From an uncultured bacterium (lineage in GTDB: Bacteria; Actinomycetota; Coriobacteriia; Coriobacteriales; Coriobacteriaceae), in assembly GCA_958349055.1 (NCBI GenBank), contig CATWBO010000004.1:1-64000 (forward strand): a stretch of 64,000 bases of DNA, written 5' to 3'. The translations under genes were made by a program, and so were the position numbers. Below the pieces are notes generated by a model. It was not told the DNA's origin. It made no database searches and saw only the letters and a list, made by a program, of their open reading frames with translations. Below are positions 52,408-61,415 of the stretch, in pieces (position 1 is the first letter of the stretch; the number at the start of each line of letters is the position of its first letter).

Positions 52408-53613
52408 ATGCGTACGATCACCGAGTCCGAGTCCACCCCCAAGGCCGACGGCTTCTTTATGCCCGCTGAGTTCGCCCCGCAGGATCGCGTGTGGATGGGT
52501 TGGCCCCACCGCACCGACACCTGGGCCCACGGCGCCAAGCCGGCTCAGAAGCAGTATGCCGCCATCGCCCGCGCCATCTCCGAGTTCACCCCGGTCTATA
52601 TGTGCGCCAACCAGGTCGACTATGCCAACTGCAAGGCCGTCTTTGAGAACGATGAGAACGTCACCGTTATCGAGATGACCACCGACGACGCTTGGTTCCG
52701 CGACACCGCCGCCACCTACGTCATCAACGGCAAGGGCGAGAAGCGCGCCAACCACTGGCACTTCAACGCCTACGGCGGTCTCGTCGACGGCCTCTATTTC
52801 CCGTGGGACAAGGACGAGCAGATCGCCCTCAAGATGGCCGAGCTCTCCGGCTGCCGCCGCTACCGTCCCGATGACATGATCCTCGAGGGTGGCTCCATCA
52901 CCGTCGACGGCGAGGGCACCCTTGTCGTGACCGACCAGTGCCTGCTTTCCCCGGGCCGCACCTGCTCTGCAGTGCTCGAGGAGGAAGAGGATCCCGAGTC
53001 CATCTGGCCCAAGTTCAAGAAGAAGTTTGAGCCCTGGAGCGAGGAGCTTCGCGCCTACATGGACGAGCACCTCAAGGATTACCTGGGTGTCGAGAAGGTC
53101 ATCTGGGTCAAGGAGGGCATCGACCCCGAGGAGACCAACGGCCACATCGACGACGTCGCCACGTTCATCGCTCCGGGCGTCATGGCCTGCATCTGGACCG
53201 ACGATCCCGAGTATCCGTTCTACGAGCAGTGTCACGCCGCCTACGAGACCCTCTCCAACGCCGTTGACGCCAAGGGCCGCAAGATGAAGGTCTACAAGCT
53301 CTGCATGCCCGTGAACCCGCTGTTCATGGACCAGGCCTCCTGCGACACCATCGACGCCGACGAGAACGCCGAGCCGCGCGTCCCCGACGAGCCGCTGATC
53401 GCCTCCTACATGAACTACCTGGTCACCAACCACGGCGTTATCGTCCCGCAGTACGGCGACGAGAACGACCAGCTGGCCGTTGACACGCTCCAGAAGATCT
53501 ACGACGAGGTCTGGGGCGAGGGCGTCTACAAGTGCGTCGGCGTTCAGTCCGAGCAGGTCGTCTTCGGCGGCGGAAATATCCACTGCATTACCCAGCAGGA
53601 GCCCTCGGCGTAA
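52408..53613 (+). CDS. aguA: agmatine deiminase
   Basis: A 401-residue enzyme that converts agmatine to N-carbamoylputrescine and ammonia. ESTPKADGFFMPAEF and WMGWPHRTDTW begin the fold, WFRDTAATYV and LEGGSITVDG carry substrate residues, NGHIDDVATF the catalytic histidine, and GGGNIHCITQQ the nucleophile Cys393. It is about 30 residues longer than usual, partly through an acidic stretch after SPGRTCS. GGAGG precedes ATG 52408. A second deiminase of 373 residues is at 61416, so the host has two isoforms. Confidence 0.94.
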   Translation: MRTITESESTPKADGFFMPAEFAPQDRVWMGWPHRTDTWAHGAKPAQKQYAAIARAISEFTPVYMCANQVDYANCKAVFENDENVTVIEMTTDDAWFRDTAATYVINGKGEKRANHWHFNAYGGLVDGLYFPWDKDEQIALKMAELSGCRRYRPDDMILEGGSITVDGEGTLVVTDQCLLSPGRTCSAVLEEEEDPESIWPKFKKKFEPWSEELRAYMDEHLKDYLGVEKVIWVKEGIDPEETNGHIDDVATFIAPGVMACIWTDDPEYPFYEQCHAAYETLSNAVDAKGRKMKVYKLCMPVNPLFMDQASCDTIDADENAEPRVPDEPLIASYMNYLVTNHGVIVPQYGDENDQLAVDTLQKIYDEVWGEGVYKCVGVQSEQVVFGGGNIHCITQQEPSA

Positions 53614-53614
53614 C

Positions 53615-53810
53615 TCAGGCACGCCACCTTGGCGTTCACTCGTCGCTTACGTAGCGTCAGTACGCTACGCTCCTCGTTCGCGCCAATCTGGCGCACCTGA
53701 GCACGCCGAGTAAACGCTGGCTTTCCGAGGCACCCCATCTCGCCGCTCAAACCGTCGCTCGCGTACCAAAGTACGCTTCGCTCCTCTTTCGCGGCGACCT
53801 GGGGCACCTC
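53615..53810. repeat. two tandem large hairpins with covarying stems
   Basis: 53615-53700 and 53728-53810 fold into similar long hairpins. The first has TCAGG/CCTGA, TTGGCG/CGCCAA and TACGTAGCGT/ACGCTACG helices. The second has GAGG/CCTC, CGCCG/CGGCG and GCGTAC/GTACGC. The intervening bases CGTCGCT and GCTCCTC are conserved. Confidence 0.8.
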
Positions 53811-53902
53811 GAAAACCCAGCCGATCAATCGGACATCGGCGGCTGGTTCGTCCGGGGCACGGCACCAGTTTGCTCAATGTCATGGTCGACTGGGATTTCG
53901 TT

Positions 53903-53940
53903 GGGCACTCCTTTGCCTCCACATTGGGGTGCCCTTTTTC
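53903..53940 (+). terminator. terminator after aguA
   Basis: GGGCACTCC pairs with GGGGTGCCC (one wobble) and runs into TTTTTC. Confidence 0.85.
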
Positions 53941-53943
53941 TTT

Positions 53944-54027
53944 GATTGAGTACGCGTCTGATCTGGGATTTATTGCGGGTTAGGCCAATTGTTCGCTTGA
54001 ATTTCCCAGGTCAGACGCGTATTCAAT
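53944..54027. repeat. imperfect inverted repeat of about 24 bp
   Basis: GAGTACGCGTCTGATCTGGGA (trimmed from 53948) is nearly complementary to TCCCAGGTCAGACGCGTATT (54004-54023), with a loop of 35 bases. It precedes the second antiporter gene. Confidence 0.75.
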
Positions 54028-54247
54028 TGCTGATAGTTTCCGGTTGCGAGCGCGACCGTTTTGATCGGAGTATCTATGTACCAGCGTATCGTTATCTACA
54101 CGCGCCTGTTCCGCGAGCGTTGGTCCAACAATTGCATCCTCTCCTCTCTTTGGGATGGCACCTGTACCGGTGACGCGGCCTGCAACCCTACCTTGGGCTG
54201 CGCCTTCGGTACAGATGCCATCCTTTTTGCTGTAGGGGAAGCGTGCC

Positions 54248-55639
54248 ATGGCAGGTAAAAAGTTCTCCCTGTTCGAGGTCATCCTCTCGGTTATCTGCGT
54301 TGTCTTTACCATCGAGGCGGCTGCTCCGGCATCTGCCATGGGTAACGTGCAGTTCTTCTGGTGGATCTTCCTCATCATTACGTTTTTGCTTCCCTATGGC
54401 CTGGTGGTGGCCGAGCTCGGTACAGCGTTCGATTCCGAGGGCGGCCTGTACGATTGGGTTCGCCTGGGCTTGGGCGACCGTTGGGGCGCCCGCTGCTCCT
54501 GGTGCTATTGGGTCAACTTTCCGCTGTGGGTGGCAAGTATCGCCTGCATGTTCCCCAGTGTCATCAATGCGGTATGGGGCATCGAATTTTCGCTTGGGGT
54601 CCGAATTGCCATCGAGCTTGCCTTTGTGTGGGGCGTCACGGTCATGGCAATGCAGCCGGTGGCCGAGGCCGATTGGGTCATGGATGGCGGCGCCGTCATC
54701 AAGGTGCTCATTACCGCCGTGGTGGGAATCGTCGGCATCTGGTTTGCCTGCAATAACGGCTTTGCCAACGATATGTCGTTTAAGACCTTTGTCCCCGATC
54801 TGGGAGACACTAACTCACTGACGTATCTTTCAATCATCCTATTCAACTTTATGGGCTTTGAGGTGGTCGCGACCTTTGCCAGCACGATGAAGAATCCGTC
54901 GCGCGATATCCCCAAGGCGGTTATCGCCGGTGGCGTTGCCATCGCGGCGATTTACATCGTTTGCGGCATCGGCATTGGGGCTGCGGTTCCCACCGAGCAG
55001 CTTTCGCTCGATTCGGGCATTGTGGACGCGGTTGCCGCCATGGTGGGGCGCGCTCACCCGCTGACAATGATCGTGGGCATGGCCTTTCTGGTAACGCTGT
55101 TTGCCAACATGATCTGCTGGAGTTTTGGCGTCAACAACGTGGCGAGCTATGCCGCGCGCCATGGCAACATGCCGCGTCCCTTTGCGCTGGTGTCCAAGAA
55201 GACCGGCATGCCCAACGGCTCGGCACTCATTAACGGTTGTTTTGCCAGCTTGGTGCTGCTACTTCAGATTCCGCTGGGCGAAGGTTCCGACGTCTTTTGG
55301 GTCTTCTTCTCGATGAACGTCGTCTTTCTGCTCATGAGCTATATCCCGATGTTCCCGGCGTTTTGGCGCCTGCGTAAATACGACGACCGCCCGCGTGTGT
55401 TTCGCGCGCCCTTCGAGGGCAAGGTGCTTGCGGTAGCGCTTGCGGTGCCGGTGGTAGAACTCGTGCTTTCGATTGTTGCGACAATCGTGCCGCTTAACAG
55501 CTCGCCCGCCGAGATGTCAAAGTTGCCGATCCTCATGGGTGTGGTGATCGGCGTGTTGCTGGGCGAGGTTTCGCGCCTCATATCGCGCCGCGGCCGCAGC
55601 ATCGACAATCCCGGCGTTGGTTTGCATGGAAGGCGCTGA
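54248..55639 (+). CDS. aguD: second agmatine/putrescine-type APC antiporter
   Basis: A 463-residue permease similar to that at 50601 over its full length. FEVILSVICVVFTIEAAAPA forms the first helix, GGLYDWVRLGLGDRWG the loop, and FNFMGFEVVATFASTM lies in the middle. Differences concentrate in the central helices and the C-terminus, so the two may differ in substrate or direction. The ribosome site (GGGGAAG) is moderate. It is separated from aguA by terminators and repeats and thus has its own promoter. A hairpin follows. Confidence 0.88.
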   Translation: MAGKKFSLFEVILSVICVVFTIEAAAPASAMGNVQFFWWIFLIITFLLPYGLVVAELGTAFDSEGGLYDWVRLGLGDRWGARCSWCYWVNFPLWVASIACMFPSVINAVWGIEFSLGVRIAIELAFVWGVTVMAMQPVAEADWVMDGGAVIKVLITAVVGIVGIWFACNNGFANDMSFKTFVPDLGDTNSLTYLSIILFNFMGFEVVATFASTMKNPSRDIPKAVIAGGVAIAAIYIVCGIGIGAAVPTEQLSLDSGIVDAVAAMVGRAHPLTMIVGMAFLVTLFANMICWSFGVNNVASYAARHGNMPRPFALVSKKTGMPNGSALINGCFASLVLLLQIPLGEGSDVFWVFFSMNVVFLLMSYIPMFPAFWRLRKYDDRPRVFRAPFEGKVLAVALAVPVVELVLSIVATIVPLNSSPAEMSKLPILMGVVIGVLLGEVSRLISRRGRSIDNPGVGLHGRR

Positions 55640-55697
55640 TCGGGGAGGGGTTTGGTGCTGCGGACGTTGAATCTGAGATTGCCCCTAGATTAATAAA

Positions 55698-55722
55698 TCG
55701 CCGCGGGGGTTCCGCGGCGATT
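55698..55722. terminator. hairpin between convergent genes
   Basis: TCGCCGCGG pairs with CCGCGGCGA around GGGTT; AAA and TT lie on the sides, so it may act in both directions. Confidence 0.7.
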
Positions 55723-55734
55723 GTACGAGCTATG

Positions 55735-55926
55735 CTAACGGTCGCTCCGCTCGGGTGAGGAGGCGAGTTTGGGTGCAAAGAAGGGGACGTGTCCCAGGTA
55801 GGGACAGCTGTCATCGCGCTCCTCAACGATACAGGGCACGTCATCGTAGGTCATGGTCGAGCCAATTTTGGCGATAGCCTTGGCGGCGGGTGCGACGATG
55901 ATCTTGAGCGGTGCAATTGGCGCCAT
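55735..55926 (-). CDS. small hypothetical protein
   Basis: A 63-residue product of unknown function. It starts with a hydrophobic stretch MAPIAPLKIIVAPAAKAIAK, contains two cysteines, and ends polar. ATG 55926 has an excellent AAAGGAG site seven bases upstream, which is the main evidence that it is real. It lies on the minus strand between the second antiporter and the second membrane LuxR gene and ends before a bidirectional terminator. It could be a small membrane-associated modulator of its neighbours, but nothing in the sequence proves it. Confidence 0.6.
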   Translation of the reverse strand: MAPIAPLKIIVAPAAKAIAKIGSTMTYDDVPCIVEERDDSCPYLGHVPFFAPKLASSPERSDR

Positions 55927-56016
55927 GGCATCTCCTTTCGACCTAAGTGCGTGTTGGACGTTTCTACCACAACCGTAACACGAAATCAAACATGTTGTGC
56001 ATGGAATGAGGATAGT

Positions 56017-57009
56017 ATGAGCTTTGCATTCTATATCTATACGATTCTCATTATGGGTGTTGGGCTGGTGACGGCATCAACGGCGCTCGTTGTATGGCTT
56101 ATGACGCGCCGTCGCGATTGCTTGGTGGCAGCTACGGGTTTCCTGCTCTACATCTTCGACATGTCGGTAATTTTCTTTGATGAGTATAACCGGCTTAAAT
56201 ATGACTATACGGTGACGTTTGATGAACCGCTTCAGCACCCATTGCTACGTTGCGTGTTGGGCATTGCGATTCTCACGTGCATATGGCTTTGGGTGATGTT
56301 GCGTCTGCGCGACAAGGTGACCGTTAGACGCGTGGCCGCATTTGTCGTGCCAGTAGCCGTGCTTCAATTTGCCTTGGTGCCTCGCACGGGCTTTGCGAGC
56401 CAGATGCAGCAATATCTCTTCTGGCTCACGCGTGATCTGGGAACAATATTTTGCTTGATATATGTCTACATCCGCTATCGCAAGACGGAGAATAAAGCCG
56501 AACGGCTTGATCTTGAACGCTCCAAGACGTTCTTTCGTCTTGCCTGCATGCTCGGTGTGATGGTTGTTATTGAGGACACCTACATGATTCTCTTTTGCAC
56601 ACCTGACGTGGATAACGTGATGGTAAACGTTTTTCTTTGGTATATGAGCGAGCGGAATATCTCAGAGAATTTGTTATATGTTGCTGCGGCAGTTCAGCTC
56701 TTCAAACAGTTCAGCCACATCCTACGCGTGTTTTCGCGCCATCCTCGGGCTGATGAAGATGTGGCGACGGAACGCCGTGATGCTCGGGACGACCTCGTCT
56801 CACGTGTGGTGATTTTTTCGGACGAGCACGGGCTTTCAAAGCGAGAACAGGAGGTGCTTACGCTCGTGTTGCGTGGACTTGATGTTCAGAATATCGCCAA
56901 TGAACTTGTGATTAGTCCTGGCACCGTTAAGGCCCATCTGCATCGCATTTACGTTAAGAGCGAGGTCAAGACGCGTGACGACTTGATTGAGGCATTCTGG
57001 CGATCGTAG
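56017..57009 (+). CDS. membrane LuxR-type regulator, second AguR-like protein
   Basis: A 330-residue protein with seven predicted membrane helices in residues 1-235 and a C-terminal LuxR helix-turn-helix: LSKREQEVLTLVLRGLDVQN and SPGTVKAHLHRIYVKS. It has the same layout as the regulator at 48099, including SERNISENLLYV before the last helix. It follows the second antiporter and precedes the amidohydrolase-MATE pair, which it may regulate. ATG 56017 has GAGGAT upstream. Ligand is unknown; a polyamine or related amine is a fair guess. Confidence 0.87.
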   Translation: MSFAFYIYTILIMGVGLVTASTALVVWLMTRRRDCLVAATGFLLYIFDMSVIFFDEYNRLKYDYTVTFDEPLQHPLLRCVLGIAILTCIWLWVMLRLRDKVTVRRVAAFVVPVAVLQFALVPRTGFASQMQQYLFWLTRDLGTIFCLIYVYIRYRKTENKAERLDLERSKTFFRLACMLGVMVVIEDTYMILFCTPDVDNVMVNVFLWYMSERNISENLLYVAAAVQLFKQFSHILRVFSRHPRADEDVATERRDARDDLVSRVVIFSDEHGLSKREQEVLTLVLRGLDVQNIANELVISPGTVKAHLHRIYVKSEVKTRDDLIEAFWRS

Positions 57010-57100
57010 CGTTGGAATGGTTTGGCCGACAGTACATCGCAGACCGTTTGGCGTAATGAAGCGGTAATAAACCAAGACAATAAAATACCTGCTCAGCCAT
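56966..57100 (-). CDS. possible 44-residue small protein
   Basis: A short frame beginning MAEQVFYCLGLLPLHYAKRS and ending SSRHAS. It has no recognised family. The reason to list it is a near-perfect AAGGAGG placed five bases before ATG 57100. Its last 44 bases are antisense to the end of the LuxR gene. It could be a genuine small protein, or the site could be chance in a poorly conserved gap. Confidence 0.35.
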   Translation of the reverse strand: MAEQVFYCLGLLPLHYAKRSAMYCRPNHSNATIARMPQSSRHAS

Positions 57101-57316
57101 GTAAACCTCCTTAACCCAGCCGTTCGCTCGGCTCCATCTTGGCGGCTCGTACAAGAGATGCGTCAATAGGTGTTGACGCGGGGTGCAGGGTGCGGGACAG
57201 ACGCCCAACCGCCTATAGGCACGCGTTGTGTAGGGGGCGCTAGACGCTCCCCACTCGATTGTGCGCGCTGCATCGCGGCGCTCATTCATTGTCCTACAAC
57301 GTCTGAGGAGGCCCAT
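57101..57316. other. upstream region of the amidohydrolase gene
   Basis: No gene is apparent beyond the small frame ending at 57100. No clear operator was recognised. Confidence 0.4.
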
Positions 57317-58945
57317 ATGGACAAAGCAAATCTAGTCATCAAGAGCAGTGCAGTGTTCACCGGTGATGGACTGGCACCGTTCAAGGGCGGTGTTGCCGTC
57401 GCGGGCGACAAGATTGTCGCGTGCGGCGAGGACAAGTATCTTGATACTTTTATCGGGCCCGATACCGAGGTGCGAGACTATGGCGATAAGCTTGTCATGC
57501 CCGGCATCATCGATTCGCATACACATTTTGCGCAGGGCGCCTTTATGACCGATCCCGATTTCGCCGTCAATCTTATCGATTGCACAAGCTTCGAACAGTG
57601 CATGGAGCGCGTGCAGGCGTTTGCTGAAAGCCACCCGAGCAACGAGTGGATCGTGGGCTGCCAGATTATCCAGTTCCAGTGGGATGTTCCCGAAATGCCT
57701 ACCGCTGCGATGATCGACGAGTATATCTCCGACCGCCCGGTGTTCCTGCAGCAGGTCGACATGCATACCTTTAGCGCCAATACCTGCGCGATCGAAAAAG
57801 TTGGCATTACCGCCGAGACGCCCGACCCTACAGGTGGCAAGATTCTCAAGGATGAGGCCGGCAACCTCACGGGGGTCTTCTCGAACAACGCCGGTGCCCT
57901 ATTTATGGACGAGGTGTACGACCCTGCCCCCGAAGTGGTCGATGCCTCCTTTGTCAAGACCGCACATCGTGCTAACGCTCTCGGCATTACGACTGTCGGT
58001 ATGGTTAACCCGACCTTTGTGAGCATGGACAACCCCTATAAGGTGCTCGCCGACCTCAACGGCAAGGGCGAACTCCCGCTGCGTGTGTTCCTCTACACCG
58101 ACCTCTTCGAGAACGAGACTATGACGCTCGACGAGATTCGCGCGAAATACGATTTCCCAGGCACCCAGGTCGAGTGGCACGGCTTCAAACAGTTTATCGA
58201 CGGCGTGTGCTCCGATCACACCGCATGGATGCTCGAGCCCTATGCCAACGCGCCCGAGACATGCGGCGAGCCGGCTGAGGAACCCGAGCACGTGCGTGCC
58301 GCTATGCTTAGGGCACTCGAGTGGGGCGTCGACACACGTATCCATGCGATCGGCGACCACTCCGTGCGCTTTATCCTCGACTGCTTTGAAGAGGGTGAGC
58401 GGCTCTATGGTAAGCAGGGGTGCCGTCACTCGATGGAGCATAACGAGACCGTCCAGCCCGAGGATCTGCCGCGCTACGCTGAGCTGGGTGTGAACCCGGC
58501 CATGCAACCGTGGCACATGCTCCTCGACATGGCCGACCTCGCCAAGGACGATGCCGTCGGTCCCGAGCGTGCTGCGCTCTCCTGGCCGATTCACAGCCTG
58601 CTCGCAAGCGGTGCAAACGTGCATTTTGGCTCTGATTTCCCTGTTGTGGGACTTGAGCCCATGGAAGAGATCTATGGCGCGGTCTGGCGCATGCTCGAGG
58701 ATGGATCGAACCCCGAGGGTTGGTTCCCCGAGGAGCGCATTACGATGGCCGAGGCCCTGCGCGCTTACACCTATGGCAGCGCCTATGCCATGCATGCCGA
58801 GGACCGTATCGGCACGCTCGCTTGCGGCAAACAGGCTGATATCTGCGTGCTTGATCGCAACCTCTTTACCTGCGATCCGGCGGAGGTTCTTGGCGCCACA
58901 GCCGAGCTCACGGTGATCGCCGGCAAGGTTGTCTACGAGAAGTAG
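57317..58945 (+). CDS. amidohydrolase, YtcJ-like
   Basis: A 542-residue metal-dependent amidohydrolase. MPGIIDSHTHFAQGA carries the HxH metal motif, DGVCSDHTAWM the middle region, THAIGDHS-like RIHAIGDHSVRFIL a further histidine, SMEHNETVQPED another, and FGSDFPVVGLEPM the final aspartate. The family hydrolyses amide or carbamoyl bonds of unknown natural substrates. Its position between an AguR-like regulator and a MATE exporter, inside the agmatine region, hints at an amine- or guanidino-derived substrate. GAGGAGG precedes ATG 57317, and the MATE gene follows after 39 bp. Confidence 0.88.
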   Translation: MDKANLVIKSSAVFTGDGLAPFKGGVAVAGDKIVACGEDKYLDTFIGPDTEVRDYGDKLVMPGIIDSHTHFAQGAFMTDPDFAVNLIDCTSFEQCMERVQAFAESHPSNEWIVGCQIIQFQWDVPEMPTAAMIDEYISDRPVFLQQVDMHTFSANTCAIEKVGITAETPDPTGGKILKDEAGNLTGVFSNNAGALFMDEVYDPAPEVVDASFVKTAHRANALGITTVGMVNPTFVSMDNPYKVLADLNGKGELPLRVFLYTDLFENETMTLDEIRAKYDFPGTQVEWHGFKQFIDGVCSDHTAWMLEPYANAPETCGEPAEEPEHVRAAMLRALEWGVDTRIHAIGDHSVRFILDCFEEGERLYGKQGCRHSMEHNETVQPEDLPRYAELGVNPAMQPWHMLLDMADLAKDDAVGPERAALSWPIHSLLASGANVHFGSDFPVVGLEPMEEIYGAVWRMLEDGSNPEGWFPEERITMAEALRAYTYGSAYAMHAEDRIGTLACGKQADICVLDRNLFTCDPAEVLGATAELTVIAGKVVYEK

Positions 58946-58984
58946 CCCCATAGTCTTTCAATCTCTCAAGGAAAGGGGAGAACC

Positions 58985-60367
58985 ATGGCAGAAGAAACAA
59001 CCGCTGTCGTCGAGGAGGAGCATGAGCTCGCCTCGAAACCGATTTCCGAACTCGTGCGCCGCTACACAATCGTGACCGGTCAGGGTATGCTCGCCCAGAT
59101 CATCATGGTCGTGCTCGAAGGCCTCGTGATGGGCTGGGGCCTGGGCTCGCACGGCCTGGCCTGTGTCTCGATCATCATGTCCGTCGAGTACATCAATCTG
59201 GCCTTCGGCAACCTCTTCGGTACGGGCGTGCCAGCCGTGGTAGGCAACCTGCTCGGTGCCGGCGATGTTAAGGGCGCGAGTAAGGCGTTTAGTCAGGGTT
59301 TTTGGCTCACGACGATCGTTTCGGTCCTGCTTGCTGTCGTGATGGCAGTCTTCACTGAGCCTATCTGTGCGTTCTTTGGTGCCACGCCCGACATCATGGC
59401 TGACACGGTTGCCGGTGTGCGCACGTTTGCCGTGCTGTTGCCGCTCACGGTCATCGGCCAGATGATCACTGCCGTCATGCGCGTCGATGAGAAGGTCCAG
59501 ATCCAGGCAAACCTCATGACCGTCTCTGCCATCGTTGCCATCTGCTGGCTCGCGCTGTCGACCTTCGTGCTCAAGCTTGGCGTCATGGGCGCCGGTGTGT
59601 ACTATGGCCTGTCCATTGGCATTTGGGCCATCGGTATCTTCTGGTATGTGGGCGGCAAGAAGTCCCAGCTCCAGATCAACCCGGCCGACCTTAAGCTCGA
59701 TATGGGCATCTGCGGGCAGATTGTCAAGATTGGCTTCCCGTTCTTCCTGGTCCAGGCCGCGACGTTCATCTTCAACACCGTTGCCAACTCGCTACTCGGC
59801 ACGCTCGGCGGCGACATGGGTTCGCTCTACATTGCTGCCTTCGGCGTGATCAACGGCTACATCCTCTACATCACCATGATGGTCGCCCAGTGCTTCTCCT
59901 ATGGCCTGCAGCCCATCGCCGCCTTCAACGCTGGCGCTAAGGCCTGGGCTCGACTCAAGGAGACACTCTCCTGCACGCTCAAGTATCAGATTGTGGTGCT
60001 GCTGGTGGTTGCCGCTGTGCTCTGGGCTGCTGCTATGCCGGTCTGCGCTTTCTTTGCGGGCTCCGATCCGGCACTTGTCGAGGTCGCTGCCGGCGCCACG
60101 CGTATCGTGGTCCTAGCCGTTGCGCTCGGATACCTTGCCATGACCATGTCTATGTACTATCAAGCGGTCGAGAAAGTCGGTGTCGCTACGTTCTGCGGCC
60201 TGCTTCGCTACGTGATCTGCTCCGTGCCGCTCATGTACCTGCTTGGCAGCATGATGGGTGCGCAGGGCGTTTGGATTGCCCTAGTGGTAGCCGATGCCAT
60301 TACCGGCCTGAATTCCATTGCGCTTGCCGCCAAGGAGCAAAAGCGTCTGAATGGACTTCTTGCATAG
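58985..60367 (+). CDS. MATE-family efflux transporter
   Basis: A 460-residue exporter with 12 membrane helices in two homologous halves, each starting near residues 25 and 245 (PISELVRRYTIVTGQGML; GQIVKIGFPFFLVQAATF). GNLFGTGVPAVVGNLLGAGD and YGLQPIAAFNAGAKAWARL are characteristic MATE loops. It uses a sodium or proton gradient to expel cationic compounds. GGAAAGGGGAG precedes the ATG. It is probably cotranscribed with the amidohydrolase and may export its product or the toxic amine. A terminator follows. Confidence 0.92.
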   Translation: MAEETTAVVEEEHELASKPISELVRRYTIVTGQGMLAQIIMVVLEGLVMGWGLGSHGLACVSIIMSVEYINLAFGNLFGTGVPAVVGNLLGAGDVKGASKAFSQGFWLTTIVSVLLAVVMAVFTEPICAFFGATPDIMADTVAGVRTFAVLLPLTVIGQMITAVMRVDEKVQIQANLMTVSAIVAICWLALSTFVLKLGVMGAGVYYGLSIGIWAIGIFWYVGGKKSQLQINPADLKLDMGICGQIVKIGFPFFLVQAATFIFNTVANSLLGTLGGDMGSLYIAAFGVINGYILYITMMVAQCFSYGLQPIAAFNAGAKAWARLKETLSCTLKYQIVVLLVVAAVLWAAAMPVCAFFAGSDPALVEVAAGATRIVVLAVALGYLAMTMSMYYQAVEKVGVATFCGLLRYVICSVPLMYLLGSMMGAQGVWIALVVADAITGLNSIALAAKEQKRLNGLLA

Positions 60368-60400
60368 CCTAGGATCGCTTCTCATACAAACCACAAAAGC

Positions 60401-60433
60401 AAAGGGCGCCTTCCGTATGAGGGCGCCCTTTGC
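60401..60433. terminator. bidirectional terminator after the MATE gene
   Basis: AAAGGGCGCC pairs with GGCGCCCTTT between convergent genes. Confidence 0.85.
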
Positions 60434-60435
60434 GC

Positions 60436-61239
60436 TCAGCGTAGGATATTTTGCACGGCCGTCATAAGGCCCAGGCGGTTGTTGACGCCGAGCTTGCGAT
60501 AGATGGCGTTGACCTGCTTCTTGACGGTTGACTCGCTAATAAATAGCTCATTTGCCATCTGTTTGTTCGTTTTGCCGTCGAGCATGAGCCGCATGACTTC
60601 GGCTTCGCGCGGTTGGATATTGTGTTCTGTAATGAAGGCGTTCAGATGGTTTGCGTCTTCTGTCTGGGTGAGCTTAATGCCCTGGGGGCAGAGGTTGCCG
60701 AGTGCGACGCTCACATGACGAGCGATATACATGAAAATCTCGAGCTCGGAATCAGTGAAGTCACCTGCCGAGCGTTCACGAAATAGCGTGATACTTCCAA
60801 GTGGTAGGTTGTTGTGAGCAAGCGTTGCCGTGCATCCATAGTAGACGCCTTGGGGTTCCATCCATTTGCGATAGATTGGCGTGGCGTCGCGCCGGGCGAC
60901 ATCAACAAGATCGAGATCGCGATATACACCGACGTTTGTAAGATCGAAGCTCCAAATCGTGTAATCCATCGCTGCATAGCGCTCGTAGTAATCGCTGAGG
61001 GCATGAGCATCCATTCCCATGCTCACGGGGTGGACGTACGTGGGGACGTCGTGAGCATCTAGCTCGATGAGGTCGAACATGGCGATACGGTAGGAAATAA
61101 GCCCGCCGATGCCCGTGAGCGTATCTTGCTGAAGATCGCCGATTTCACGCTGCTCATGGATGTTTAGCGTCAGGTCGGCGAGGTCGGCCCAGGCTGAGTT
61201 GTTAATCAATGACAGTGATTGTTTATTGCTAGAAGGCAT
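60436..61239 (-). CDS. soluble LuxR-family regulator
   Basis: A 267-residue regulator without membrane helices. Residues about 25-190 look like a GAF-type sensor (DTLTGIGGLISYRIAMFDLI, then GVYYGCTATLAHNNLPLGSI). Residues about 205-267 are the LuxR helix-turn-helix, with PREAEVMRLMLDGKTNKQMA and SESTVKKQVNAIYRKL. It is divergent from the second agmatine deiminase and may control it. AAAGGA is present near the start. It differs from the two membrane LuxR proteins in the region in its sensor domain, so it may read a cytoplasmic signal. Confidence 0.88.
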   Translation of the reverse strand: MPSSNKQSLSLINNSAWADLADLTLNIHEQREIGDLQQDTLTGIGGLISYRIAMFDLIELDAHDVPTYVHPVSMGMDAHALSDYYERYAAMDYTIWSFDLTNVGVYRDLDLVDVARRDATPIYRKWMEPQGVYYGCTATLAHNNLPLGSITLFRERSAGDFTDSELEIFMYIARHVSVALGNLCPQGIKLTQTEDANHLNAFITEHNIQPREAEVMRLMLDGKTNKQMANELFISESTVKKQVNAIYRKLGVNNRLGLMTAVQNILR

Positions 61240-61415
61240 AGAGGTCCTTTCAGACGATTCAATCAGTATGCCACGAATGAGCTGAGACTAGAACTTTAGG
61301 TCAGCAAACGGTATCTCATCGGTTATCAAAAGGGGAGTCCTGGACCATTGATGACGTGTATATGCTGCAGGAATATGGTCTTGTCAGCCGCGGACCTCAA
61401 GAGAAGGAGCTTGAA

